Shown here: positions 1 through 7,218 of the stretch, in pieces
Layout of the letters: every line of letters starts with the position of its first letter
Numbering within the stretch: the first letter of the stretch is position 1
Assembly: GCA_031396505.1 (NCBI GenBank)
Contig: JANNKX010000182.1
Span: 1-23,544 of the forward strand
Direction: 5' to 3'
From: JAAFHS01 sp031396505
GTDB lineage: Bacteria; Pseudomonadota; Alphaproteobacteria; Rhodobacterales; Rhodobacteraceae
DNA length: 23,544 nt
Position numbers and translations under genes: made by a program
Notes under the pieces: generated by a model
Told to the model about the DNA's origin: nothing
Seen by the model: only the letters and a program-made list of their open reading frames with translations
The model's database searches: none

Positions 1-300
1 GTGACGTTCGAAAATCAGGTGCAGGGCGCTGTGGTCTGGGGCCTTGGCCACGCGATGAATTGTGAGATTACCTATACCGACGGCATGGCTGAACAGGCCA
101 ATTACGACCAACACACCGGCATGCGCCTGTATCAGTGCCCCGAAATCATCGTGCGCGGCCTTGAAAACGGCCCCCACGTGCGCGGCATCGGTGAACCGCC
201 CGTACCGCCCGCTGCCCCCGCGCTGGCCAACGCGATCTTCGCGGCCACCGGGCAACGCCTGCGGGAAATGCCGTTCGGCAAGTTTGTGGATTTTGTCTAA
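1..300 (+). CDS. Xanthine dehydrogenase-family molybdopterin-binding subunit, C-terminal fragment (5' partial)
   Basis: The frame is open from the first base and ends with TAA at 298-300, so only the last 99 residues are visible; the GTG at base 1 is probably an internal Val codon. The visible part matches the C-terminal end of the large molybdopterin-cytosine-dinucleotide subunit of molybdenum hydroxylases. It contains the run VRGIGEPPVPPAAPALANAI followed by FAATGQRLREMPF, which resembles the end of isoquinoline 1-oxidoreductase beta-type (IorB-like) subunits. Such enzymes hydroxylate N-heterocycles or aldehydes together with a 2Fe-2S subunit. The substrate cannot be told from this fragment, and no partner subunit is in the window. 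It converges with dxs across a 203-bp gap. The family call is firm, the subfamily less so. Confidence 0.85.
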   Translation: MTFENQVQGAVVWGLGHAMNCEITYTDGMAEQANYDQHTGMRLYQCPEIIVRGLENGPHVRGIGEPPVPPAAPALANAIFAATGQRLREMPFGKFVDFV

Positions 301-303
301 GGC

Positions 304-340
304 GGATCACCTGCAATCTGAGTCAGATTGAAGGTGATCC
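304..340. repeat. Long near-perfect palindrome
   Basis: The left arm at 304-321 (GGATCACCTGCAATCTGA) and the right arm at 323-340 are reverse complements over 18 positions with one mismatch, around a single central base. There is no T-run on either side, so it is not a standard intrinsic terminator, although it sits 3 bp past the stop of the plus-strand gene. The centre contains GAGTC, which fits the GANTC methylation site of alphaproteobacterial CcrM, and both ends contain GATC. Function unknown. Confidence 0.8.
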
Positions 341-487
341 AAGACAAGAACCACCTGTGAATGCTGCGTGATGCATCATGATCGGCGGGGTACGTACGCG
401 CAAGCGCGACCCCACATTTGCCGTCGTGACGTTAACAAAGAGTAAACAGCCACGCACAACCCCCTGATTTCATTGATCCCAAATAAC

Positions 488-502
488 GTCCCACCGTGGG
501 AC
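488..502 (-). terminator. Possible weak terminator of dxs
   Basis: Arms GTCCCA (488-493) and TGGGAC (497-502) form a 6-bp hairpin with a 3-nt loop starting 1 nt past the dxs TAG. On the minus strand it is followed by GTTATTTGGG, a poor T-tract. It is well placed, but the stem is short and the tract weak. Confidence 0.45.
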
Positions 503-503
503 A

Positions 504-2414
504 CTAGGCCCGCTTGCCCACCACCGCCACACCCAGCGTGTCCAGCACACGCGCCTCGATCTGCGCCGCGTCCATCCCCGCCACACGGTACATCGCCTCG
601 GGTGATGCCTGATCGATAAACACATCCGGCAGCACCATCGACCGATATTTCAGCCCCCGGTCAAACACCCCTGCATTGGCCAGCAGTTGCGCCACATGGC
701 TGCCAAATCCGCCAATCGCCCCCTCTTCAATCGTGATCAGCGCCTCATGGCTTTCCGCCAGCCGCAGGATCAGTTCCCGGTCAAGCGGTTTGGCAAACCG
801 CGCATCCGCTACCGTCGGTGACACGCCCCGCGCCGCCAGCGCCTCAGCCGCCTTCAGCACTTCGCCCAGCCGCGTGCCAAACGACAGGATCGCCACGCGG
901 CTCCCCTCACGCATGACCCTCCCGCGCCCGATCTCCAACGGCACGCCGCGCGCAGGCATCTCCACCCCCACGCCATCACCGCGCGGAAAGCGGAACGCAA
1001 TCGGCCCTGCATCATGTGCCACAGCCGTGGCCACCATATGCACAAGCTCCGCCTCGTCTGCCGCCGCCATCACGACGATCCCCGGCAGGTTCGCCAGAAA
1101 CGCTACATCGAACGCCCCCGCATGCGTCGCCCCGTCCGCCCCCACCAGCCCCGCCCTGTCAATCGCGAACCGCACCGGCAGCCGTTGAATGCACACATCA
1201 TGCACCACCTGATCATAGCCGCGTTGCAGAAACGTCGAATACAGCGTGCAGAACGGCTTCATCCCGCCCGCCGCCAGCCCCGCCGAAAACGTCACCGCGT
1301 GCTGTTCGGCAATCCCCACATCGAAACACCGCTGCGGAAACCGTTCGGCAAACAGGTTCAACCCCGTGCCGTCCGGCATCGCTGCCGTGATCGCCACGAT
1401 TTTCGGGTCAGCTTCCGCCTCGCGGATCAACGATTGCGCGAACACCTTCGTGTATGACGGCGCGTTCGACACCACCTTCGCCTGCGCCCCCGTCACCATG
1501 TCGAACTTCGCCGTCGCATGGCCCTTATCCATCGCGGCCTCCGCGGGCGCATAGCCCTTGCCCTTTTTCGTCAGCACATGAATAAGCATCGGCCCCGTCG
1601 CCCGTGCCTTCACCGTCCGCAGCACCGGCAACAGCGCATCCAGATCATGCCCGTCAATCGGCCCGACGTAGGAAAAGCCCAGTTCCTCAAAAAGCGTGCC
1701 CCCCACAGCCATGCCCTTCAGCATGTCCTTGGCGCGCTTGGCCCCTTCCTGCAGCGGGCCGGGCAGCAGCGATACAAACCCCTTGGCCGCGTTCTTCAAC
1801 TCCTGCAGCGGCGCCTCGGCATACAGGCGGCTCAGGTACGACGACAGCGCCCCCACCGGGGGTGCAATGCTCATCTCATTGTCATTCAGGACGACGATCA
1901 GCCGTTTTTTCAGATGGCCTGCGTTGTTCATTGCCTCAAACGCCATGCCCGCCGACATTGCGCCGTCACCAATCACCGCAATCGCATCCCCTGGATCGCC
2001 CCCCAGATCGGCGGCACAGACAAAGCCAAGCGCGGCAGAAATCGACGTCGACGAATGCGCTGCCCCAAACGCGTCATAGGGCGACTCGCTGCGCTTCGTG
2101 AACCCCGACAACCCGCCTTCCATCCGCAGCGTGCGAATACGGTCCCGCCGCCCGGTCAAAATCTTGTGCGGATAGGATTGGTGGCTGACATCCCAGATGA
2201 TCTTGTCACGCGGCGCATCGAACACCGCGTGCAGCGCCACAGTCAGTTCGACCACGCCCAACCCCGCGCCCAGATGCCCGCCCGTCACCGACACCGTCGC
2301 AATCGTCTCGGCGCGCAATTCATCGGCGAGTTGGCGCAAGTCACGGTCGGTCAGCCCCTTCATGTCGGCGGGGATGCGCACGCGGTCCAGAAGGGGGGTA
2401 TTGGGCCTGTTCAA
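504..2414 (-). CDS. dxs: 1-deoxy-D-xylulose-5-phosphate synthase
   Basis: This enzyme condenses pyruvate with glyceraldehyde 3-phosphate to DXP, using thiamine diphosphate; it is the entry step of the MEP isoprenoid pathway and also feeds thiamine and pyridoxal synthesis. The protein has 636 residues, the usual family length. The N-terminal domain carries TGGHLGAGLG (His47) and the ThDP motif from GDG (149-151) to NDN (177-179). The middle domain has GADGATHAGAFD, and the C-terminal transketolase domain is complete. The start chosen is TTG at 2414-2412, giving (M)NRPNTPLLDRV, the normal beginning for Rhodobacterales Dxs. It is preceded by GGGAGAG at good spacing and begins 1 nt after the ispA stop; the frame extends upstream to 2474, but that part lies inside ispA. 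DVSHQSYPHK has Ser where many homologues have Gly. It is the last gene of the HDAC-like/xseB/ispA/dxs string. Confidence 0.97.
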   Translation of the reverse strand: MNRPNTPLLDRVRIPADMKGLTDRDLRQLADELRAETIATVSVTGGHLGAGLGVVELTVALHAVFDAPRDKIIWDVSHQSYPHKILTGRRDRIRTLRMEGGLSGFTKRSESPYDAFGAAHSSTSISAALGFVCAADLGGDPGDAIAVIGDGAMSAGMAFEAMNNAGHLKKRLIVVLNDNEMSIAPPVGALSSYLSRLYAEAPLQELKNAAKGFVSLLPGPLQEGAKRAKDMLKGMAVGGTLFEELGFSYVGPIDGHDLDALLPVLRTVKARATGPMLIHVLTKKGKGYAPAEAAMDKGHATAKFDMVTGAQAKVVSNAPSYTKVFAQSLIREAEADPKIVAITAAMPDGTGLNLFAERFPQRCFDVGIAEQHAVTFSAGLAAGGMKPFCTLYSTFLQRGYDQVVHDVCIQRLPVRFAIDRAGLVGADGATHAGAFDVAFLANLPGIVVMAAADEAELVHMVATAVAHDAGPIAFRFPRGDGVGVEMPARGVPLEIGRGRVMREGSRVAILSFGTRLGEVLKAAEALAARGVSPTVADARFAKPLDRELILRLAESHEALITIEEGAIGGFGSHVAQLLANAGVFDRGLKYRSMVLPDVFIDQASPEAMYRVAGMDAAQIEARVLDTLGVAVVGKRA

Positions 2415-2415
2415 C

Positions 2416-3285
2416 TTAACTCTCCCGCGTGACAACAAATCTGGCGGCGGCAACCAGATTGTCAGCCGCCGCATGATAGGGATCTAGCGCGGTTACCGAC
2501 TGGTCAATCAACCTTCCCGCATAGGCCCGCGCCTTCTGCAGCCCCAGCAATGACACGAATGTCGCCTTGCCTGCCGCCGCGTCCTTGCCCACACGCTTGC
2601 CCGTCACTGCGGCATCACCTGTTTCATCAAGGATGTCGTCCGCAATCTGAAATGCAAGCCCCAGACACCCGCCATAGGCTGACAGCGGCGCATCATCGAC
2701 ACCCGCCAGAACCGCGCCCGCAGCCGCCGACCACACGATCAGCGCGCAGGTCTTGTTCATCTGCAATTCGTTGATGTCATCCAGCGTCAAGGGCACGCTG
2801 GCCGTTTCGGCCGCAATATCCAGCGCCTGTCCCAACACCATTCCGGCGATGCCCGCACATTGCGCAAGGTGATCCACCAGTTGCAGCCGGGTTTCGGCAG
2901 ACCCGATCACCGGATCACACAGCAATTCAAATGCCAGCGTTTGCAGCGCATCCCCCGCCAGCACGGCCGTCGCCTCGTTCCATTTCACATGCACAGTCGG
3001 CTTGCCCCGGCGCAGGTCATCATCGTCCATGCAGGGCAGATCGTCATGAATAAGGCTATAGGCATGCAGCGCCTCAATCGCGGCGGCAACCGGGATGGCG
3101 CGCGCCTCGTCGACGCCCAGCATCCGCGCGCTTTCCAGCACCAGAAACGCCCTGATCCGCTTGCCACCCTGCACGGCATAGCGCATCGCATGGGTGACGG
3201 GCAGATCGGCCTTTTCCGCCAGCGCCGCATCCAGCCGCGCCTGCACAAGGCCCGCATCCCGCGTCAATACAGCCTGAAAGGTCAC
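2416..3285 (-). CDS. ispA: Farnesyl diphosphate synthase (geranyltranstransferase)
   Basis: This is a 289-residue all-helical trans-prenyltransferase that adds isopentenyl diphosphate to DMAPP and then GPP to make farnesyl diphosphate. Visible motifs are GGKRIRAFL (about 40-48), the first Asp-rich motif DDLPCMDDDD (81-90, the DDxxxxD form typical of bacterial short-chain enzymes), and the second Asp-rich motif DDILD near residue 215. GTG at 3285 is chosen because GGTGGAGGG lies just upstream and because it overlaps the xseB stop as GTGA; the longer upstream frame is xseB read in another frame. It ends 1 nt before the dxs TTG, so translation of the two is likely coupled. Length and motifs favour C15 synthesis, though exact chain length cannot be proven from sequence alone. 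Confidence 0.95.
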   Translation of the reverse strand: MTFQAVLTRDAGLVQARLDAALAEKADLPVTHAMRYAVQGGKRIRAFLVLESARMLGVDEARAIPVAAAIEALHAYSLIHDDLPCMDDDDLRRGKPTVHVKWNEATAVLAGDALQTLAFELLCDPVIGSAETRLQLVDHLAQCAGIAGMVLGQALDIAAETASVPLTLDDINELQMNKTCALIVWSAAAGAVLAGVDDAPLSAYGGCLGLAFQIADDILDETGDAAVTGKRVGKDAAAGKATFVSLLGLQKARAYAGRLIDQSVTALDPYHAAADNLVAAARFVVTRES

Positions 3286-3521
3286 ATTCCCTCCACCGGG
3301 GTTGTGCCCACCGCGCGCCCCTCGGCTGCGCGGATCAGTTCCACCTTTTCTTCCGCCGCCTGCAATTTTCCCGCGCATTGCGCCCGCAGCGCCGCCCCCC
3401 GTTCATACAGCGCGATCGACTGCTCCAACGGCACCTCGCCCTTTTCCAGCGCGCTTACGACTTGTTCCAGCGCCGCCATCGCATCCTCAAAATTCATCTC
3501 GGCAATCGGTTTGTCGCTCAT
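3282..3521 (-). CDS. xseB: Exodeoxyribonuclease VII small subunit
   Basis: A 79-residue protein matching the small subunit of ExoVII, which several copies of XseB form with XseA to degrade single-stranded DNA from both ends. The core is MNFEDAMAALEQVVSALEKG followed by EVPLEQSIALYERG and a coiled-coil-like AEEKVELI segment, the usual helical hairpin. Two adjacent ATGs occur at 3524 and 3521. The second is preferred because the GGGGGA Shine-Dalgarno run is otherwise too close and because MSDKPIAEM is the common N-terminus; the first would add one Met. The stop overlaps the ispA GTG, and the start overlaps the stop of the upstream amidohydrolase. xseA is not in the window. Placement next to ispA and dxs is common in Proteobacteria. 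Confidence 0.93.
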   Translation of the reverse strand: MSDKPIAEMNFEDAMAALEQVVSALEKGEVPLEQSIALYERGAALRAQCAGKLQAAEEKVELIRAAEGRAVGTTPVEGM

Positions 3522-4417
3522 CATTCCCCCAAGGCACCCACATGGGCCGCCACGCATTCGCTCAAGGCTCCCAGATCATAACCCCCTTCAAGGCACGATA
3601 CCACCCGATCACCTGCAACCGCGCAAAGCCGTTGTGTCAGCCACGCATAATCCGCGGCCTGCCAGTTGAGCCCCGCCAATGGATCATCGGCATGTGCATC
3701 AAACCCCGCCGATATCAGCAGAAGTTCAGGCGCGTAATCTTCCAGCGCTGGAAATACCTCGCGCTCGTACACCGCCCGCATCGCCGCCCCGCCCGTGCCT
3801 TCGCGCAACGGGATGTTGATGATCTGCCCATGCGCCCCCCGCTCCGACGCCGCCCCCGTGCCTGGATACAACGGCATCTGATGGCTGCTGATGAACCTGC
3901 ACCGCGCCTCGTCCCACATCAAATCCTGCGTGCCATTGCCATGATGCACATCGAAATCCACGATCGCCACACGGGTCAACCCATGCACCGCCATCGCATG
4001 TTTCGCTGCAATGGCCACCGTCCCAAAGATGCAGATCCCCATCGCCGTCTCTGTTTCTGCATGATGCCCCGGTGGCCGCGCTGCCACAAAGGCCCGCCCC
4101 CCCGCCATCACTGCATTTACCGCCGCACAGGCCCCGCCAACCGCCCGCATCGCCGCCTCATATGATCCCGGCGACAGATACGTATCCCCGTCCAACTGCA
4201 CCCAGCCATCCTCCGGCACCGCTGCCCGCACCCGCGCCAGATACCCCGCCGGATGGCAGCGCAGCACATCCGCATCAAGGCCCAGCGGCATCTCCCGCCG
4301 CGCCACCGCCAGCCGCGAAAGCCCCGCTTCAACCGCCGCCAGCCGTGCCACCTGCTCCGGATGCCCCGGCGGCGTCACATGGCCCGCACATGCGGGATGG
4401 GCATAGACCAGCACCAT
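3521..4417 (-). CDS. Histone deacetylase-like amidohydrolase (HDAC/AcuC/acetylpolyamine amidohydrolase superfamily)
   Basis: A 298-residue zinc amidohydrolase. Bacterial members deacetylate acetylpolyamines, acetoin-pathway proteins or other acyl-lysines. Signature residues are all present: the His pair in RPPGHHAE (118-119), zinc ligands in VDFDVHHGNGTQ (Asp156, His158), the second Asp ligand in SAGFDAH, and the catalytic Tyr in GGYDL. The ATG at 4417 is preceded by AGAGAGGAAG at good spacing; the longer open frame upstream runs through a hairpin and into petR and is not used. The stop overlaps the xseB start (ATGA). It heads the isoprenoid string, but no functional link to isoprenoids is known to me. 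The substrate is not predictable. Confidence 0.92.
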   Translation of the reverse strand: MVLVYAHPACAGHVTPPGHPEQVARLAAVEAGLSRLAVARREMPLGLDADVLRCHPAGYLARVRAAVPEDGWVQLDGDTYLSPGSYEAAMRAVGGACAAVNAVMAGGRAFVAARPPGHHAETETAMGICIFGTVAIAAKHAMAVHGLTRVAIVDFDVHHGNGTQDLMWDEARCRFISSHQMPLYPGTGAASERGAHGQIINIPLREGTGGAAMRAVYEREVFPALEDYAPELLLISAGFDAHADDPLAGLNWQAADYAWLTQRLCAVAGDRVVSCLEGGYDLGALSECVAAHVGALGE

Positions 4418-4420
4418 CAA

Positions 4421-4471
4421 CTTCCTCTCTGCAAAAATATCCCACGGGGGTCCGGGGGGCTGGCCCCCCGG
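4421..4471 (-). repeat. Hairpin-plus-leader intergenic element, copy 1
   Basis: Read on the minus strand, this has a GC hairpin with 9-bp arms (plus-strand CCGGGGGGC at 4452-4460 and GCCCCCCGG at 4463-4471, 2-nt loop). A GGACCCCC run follows, then GGGATATTTTTGCAG and AGAGGAAG, which is the ribosome-binding site of the amidohydrolase. A closely similar block precedes queG at 9275-9317. It lies 11 bp past the petR stop and could terminate or attenuate readthrough from petPR, since TATTTTT follows the hairpin after a spacer. Confidence 0.7.
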
Positions 4472-4481
4472 TCCAACACCC

Positions 4482-5183
4482 TCAATCCGGCGCCAGCATG
4501 TATCCCTCGCCCCGCACCGTCTGCAAATAGCGCGGCTGCTTCGGGTTCGCCTCGATCTTGCGCCGCAGCCGCGTGATCTGCACATCTACCGCGCGTTCCT
4601 GCGCCCCCGCTTCCTCGCCTCCGCCCAGATCCCCTACCAGCCGCTCGCGGCTGATCGCCGCCCCCGGTGCCGCCGCAAAAATCCGCATCAGGCTTGATTC
4701 CGTTGTCGTCAGCCGCACCAGATCATCCCCGTGCCATAACTCGCCCCGGTCAAGGTCATAGCGCACGCGGCCCATCTGCAGCGATTTCGGCCCCCCCGCG
4801 GCCTTGACCACAGGCACCCGGCGCAGCACCGCATTGATCCGCAGCAACAACTCCTTCGGTTCGAACGGTTTGACCAGATAGTCATCCGCCCCTGCCTCGA
4901 ACCCTTCGATCCGGTTCTGCGCCTCGCCCTTCGCCGTCAACAGCAAGATCGGCACCGTCATCGTCGTGCGCAGCGCCTTTGTCAGGCTGACCCCGTCTTC
5001 ACCTGGCATCATCACATCCAGCACGATCATGTCGAACTCCAGCCCCGACAGCAGCCGCCGCGCATGCGCCGCGTCGCGCGCCACGCTGACCAGAAATCCG
5101 TGCCGCACCAGAAACTTCTGCAGCAGCCCGCGAATACGTTCGTCGTCATCGACCACCAGAAGGTGCGGTTGAATGTCGATCAT
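4482..5183 (-). CDS. petR: OmpR/PhoB-type response regulator, PetR-like
   Basis: A 233-residue two-domain response regulator. The receiver domain (about 1-120) has the acidic pocket VVDDDER (Asp12-14), phospho-acceptor Asp56 in VLDVMMP, Thr83 in LLTAK and Lys105 in YLVKPFEP. The C-terminal winged helix (about 135-230) ends with VDVQITRLRRKIEANPKQPR and LQTVRGEGYML, typical of the OmpR class. Its ATG overlaps the stop of the upstream MarR-type gene as ATGA. In Rhodobacter capsulatus a MarR-like PetP and an OmpR-like PetR form the same pair and are needed for cytochrome bc1/c2 expression; that pairing is the basis for the symbol. The petABC genes are not next to it here, and no sensor kinase is seen. 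The family is certain; the PetR assignment is likely. Confidence 0.88.
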   Translation of the reverse strand: MIDIQPHLLVVDDDERIRGLLQKFLVRHGFLVSVARDAAHARRLLSGLEFDMIVLDVMMPGEDGVSLTKALRTTMTVPILLLTAKGEAQNRIEGFEAGADDYLVKPFEPKELLLRINAVLRRVPVVKAAGGPKSLQMGRVRYDLDRGELWHGDDLVRLTTTESSLMRIFAAAPGAAISRERLVGDLGGGEEAGAQERAVDVQITRLRRKIEANPKQPRYLQTVRGEGYMLAPD

Positions 5184-5680
5184 GGTCCCCCCTCTTTCAG
5201 GCGACCATAATGCGCCCGCATCGCCGGGTCCATCATTGCCTCCAATACCTGTCGAAACCCTGCCACCGCCGCAGGCCCCGCCGCCCTGTACGCGCTGCGC
5301 ATCCGTGCCCTTTGCGCCTCGGATAATTGCCGTTCCAGCACGCCGCCCTTTTCCGTCAGATGCAGGTGCCGCTCGCGCCGATCCACCCGGCCCACGCGTG
5401 CCTCCACCAGTCCGTCCTCCATCAAGGTTCGCAGCACCCGGTTCAGGCTTTGCTTGGTCACCCCCAGCACAGCCAGCAGATTGCTGACCGTCGTGCCCGG
5501 ACTGCGCCCGATGAAATGCACCGCCCGGTGATGCGCCCGCCCGTAATCCATCCCCTCCAGAATCCGGTCCGGATCGGCTGTAAAGCCGCGATAGGCAAAG
5601 AACATCGCCTCAATGCCCTTGCGCACCTGCTCATCGGTCAGAAACAGCAGGCTTTCGCCCCGGTTCGTATTTTCTGCCAT
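5180..5680 (-). CDS. petP: MarR-family transcriptional regulator, PetP-like
   Basis: A 166-residue MarR-type winged-helix protein. The DNA-binding part is around RSPGTTVSNLLAVLGVTKQS followed by LNRVLRTLMEDGLV, with the wing at VGRVDRRERHLHLTEKG. The ATG at 5680 is chosen because GGAGGGTGTC precedes it directly; the upstream GTG at 5695 has no such site. It is cotranscribed with petR, with a 4-bp ATGA overlap. The predicted promoter (TTGGAA, 17 bp, TAAAAT) has its -35 inside a 21-bp dyad at 5716-5736, which suggests autoregulation, as is common for MarR proteins. In R. capsulatus PetP works with PetR in controlling cytochrome expression. The signal sensed is unknown. Confidence 0.87.
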   Translation of the reverse strand: MAENTNRGESLLFLTDEQVRKGIEAMFFAYRGFTADPDRILEGMDYGRAHHRAVHFIGRSPGTTVSNLLAVLGVTKQSLNRVLRTLMEDGLVEARVGRVDRRERHLHLTEKGGVLERQLSEAQRARMRSAYRAAGPAAVAGFRQVLEAMMDPAMRAHYGRLKEGGP

Positions 5681-5699
5681 GACACCCTCCGCCACCGTG

Positions 5700-5728
5700 A
5701 TTTTATGTCAGCCTTGTTGACTTTCCAA
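5700..5728 (-). promoter_or_regulatory. Predicted sigma70 promoter of petPR
   Basis: On the minus strand: -35 TTGGAA (5728-5723), 17-bp spacer, -10 TAAAAT (5705-5700). The -10 matches the consensus at 5 of 6 positions. Transcription would start near 5693, giving a leader of about 13 nt that still contains the GGAGG site. Confidence 0.55.
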
Positions 5729-5736
5729 GACTCAAC
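5716..5736. promoter_or_regulatory. 21-bp imperfect palindrome, candidate PetP operator
   Basis: Arms GTTGA (5716-5720) and TCAAC (5732-5736) continue inward with two further pairs, so 7 of 10 symmetric positions pair. It covers the petP -35 and also a TTGACT (5717-5722) that could serve as -35 for ilvE on the other strand (poor -10 TAGCAA at 5740). Size and position fit a MarR operator between divergent genes. Confidence 0.45.
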
Positions 5737-5821
5737 TGTTAGCAAATCTCCCGAAATTGCGCAACATTATGTCCGAAGTGGACCTTTCCGCGCAATGAAT
5801 GTAATTCGGATGGAGGAAAAG

Positions 5822-6688
5822 ATGGCAGGTTATGATGATCGTGATGGCTTCATCTGGATGGATGGCAAACTCGTCGACTGGCGCTCTGCCAACGTCCACA
5901 TCCTGACCCACGCCATGCATTATGCCTCATCCGTGTTTGAAGGCGAACGCTGCTACAACGCCCGCATCTTCAAATCATCCGAACATTCCGAACGCCTGCG
6001 CATGTCCGGCGAACTCCTCGACATGCCGCTGCCCTACAGTGTCGCCGAAATCAACGCCGCGAAAGAGGCCACGCTGAAGGCGAACAACCTAACCGACGCC
6101 TATGTGCGCGCCATCGCATGGCGCGGCGCGGGCGAAATGATGGGGGTTGCCGCCAACAAGAACCCGATCCGCATGGCCGTGGCCTGCTGGACATGGGGCA
6201 ATTACTACGGCGATGCCAAATTCAAGGGCGCAAAGCTTGACATCGCCAAGTGGAAGCGCCCCAGCCCGGAAACCATTCCCCATGCCGCCAAGGCCGCCGG
6301 CCTCTATATGATCTGCACCATGTCCAAACACGCGGCCGAGGCGAAGGGTTGCTCTGACGCCATGATGTTCGACTATCGCGGCTATGTGGCCGAGGCGACC
6401 GGGGCGAACATCTTCTTTGTCAAGGACGGCGAGGTGCACACGCCCCTGCCCGACGCCTTCCTGAACGGCATCACCCGCCAGACCGTGATCGGCATGCTGA
6501 AAGATATGCAGATCAAGGTCCACGAACGCCACATCATGCCCGAGGAGCTTGAGGGTTTTGAGCAATGCTGGCTCACCGGCACCGCAGCCGAGGTCACCCC
6601 CGTGGGCCAGATCGGCGACTATAACTTCGCGGTCGGCGATCTGACCAAACGCGTCTCGCTGGAATATGAAAAGCTGGTCAGGGCCTGA
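5822..6688 (+). CDS. ilvE: Branched-chain amino acid aminotransferase
   Basis: A 288-residue fold-type IV PLP aminotransferase that transfers the amino group between glutamate and the 2-keto acids of Leu, Ile and Val. Features seen: IWMDGKLVDW near the start, HYASSVFEGERCY (about 33-45), the PLP lysine in HAAKAAGLY (Lys157), YVAEATGANIF (Glu191), and the phosphate-binding region around NGITRQTVIG and TGTAAEVTPV. The ATG at 5822 is selected by GGAGGAAAAG immediately upstream and by the N-terminus MAGYDDRDGF; in-frame ATGs further upstream (for example 5796) lack a comparable site. It is divergent from petP and converges with the DUF1294 gene 39 bp past its end. Confidence 0.95.
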   Translation: MAGYDDRDGFIWMDGKLVDWRSANVHILTHAMHYASSVFEGERCYNARIFKSSEHSERLRMSGELLDMPLPYSVAEINAAKEATLKANNLTDAYVRAIAWRGAGEMMGVAANKNPIRMAVACWTWGNYYGDAKFKGAKLDIAKWKRPSPETIPHAAKAAGLYMICTMSKHAAEAKGCSDAMMFDYRGYVAEATGANIFFVKDGEVHTPLPDAFLNGITRQTVIGMLKDMQIKVHERHIMPEELEGFEQCWLTGTAAEVTPVGQIGDYNFAVGDLTKRVSLEYEKLVRA

Positions 6689-6727
6689 CCGGCATAGACT
6701 TTCATGACCAGAGCGCCTTGCGGCTGA

Positions 6728-7156
6728 TTAATCCGAACTGCCCGGGCCAAAACGGCGTGGCATCGCATTCTCCGCCGTAGCCGTCTGTCCTGCCTGCCGG
6801 ATCATTTCCGAGATGATCTCGTTCAGCGATTCACCCACTCGCTGACCGGGCATGAACAGCAACGTAGCGATCAGCACAGCGTGCAATCCGCCCACCAAAT
6901 TCAATAGCGTACGAAAGGGCTCTTTACGCGTTTTGTGCCGATATTCACGCTGTGCGATTTTCGCGCCAAACCATCCTCCGAACAACGCGAGACATAGAAG
7001 CGTCGCTTCCGGCACGCGCCACCCTCCCGACTGCGCTTGGGTCTTGTCATGGGCAAACGCCGTATACGCAAGCAGGCTCATCATGACCGCGCCTGCCAAA
7101 GCGGCCCCTATGAGCGTCCACAAAATCTGGGAAGGAAAAAAATCAGTAAAAACCAT
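6728..7156 (-). CDS. DUF1294-family small membrane protein
   Basis: A 142-residue protein with three hydrophobic segments (about 9-32, 50-66 and 85-102). It has the DUF1294 signature: an FAHDKTQAQ segment, GWRVPEATLLCLALFGGWFG and HKTRKEPF. Many DUF1294 proteins carry an N-terminal cold-shock domain; this one does not and is the membrane-only form. Function is unknown for the family. Its base composition looks less GC-rich than its neighbours. The start at 7156 has only a weak GTGGG upstream, so the start is moderately certain. The polar tail after about residue 103 is predicted soluble. Confidence 0.8.
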   Translation of the reverse strand: MVFTDFFPSQILWTLIGAALAGAVMMSLLAYTAFAHDKTQAQSGGWRVPEATLLCLALFGGWFGAKIAQREYRHKTRKEPFRTLLNLVGGLHAVLIATLLFMPGQRVGESLNEIISEMIRQAGQTATAENAMPRRFGPGSSD

Positions 7157-7218
7157 CCCACGGGTTTACCCAGCAATTTGGACGACATTTGGGCCAGATT
7201 TAGTCGGACATCGGGATT

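Larger units (their letters stand above)
301..503. other. Convergent intergenic region rich in dyads
   Basis: No gene is seen between the molybdenum hydroxylase end and the dxs end. The stretch holds a 37-bp near-perfect palindrome (304-340), a 10-bp perfect palindrome TGATGCATCA (369-378), a bulged hairpin with arms GGGGT...CGCGC / GCGCG-ACCCC (387-413), and a short hairpin next to the dxs stop (488-502). Confidence 0.6.

Noticed and set aside
1..300. GTG at base 1 as the start of a complete 99-residue protein
   Set aside because: The sequence is the C-terminal end of a much larger subunit and the frame is cut by the window edge.
1518..2432. Long open frame (304 codons) on the plus strand opposite dxs, and similar ones opposite gltB (11026-12252, 13707-14516) and gltD (16974-18137)
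   Set aside because: Antisense frames stay open in GC-rich coding DNA; their products are Arg/Pro/His-rich, lack ribosome-binding sites and match no family, while the minus-strand genes are unmistakable.
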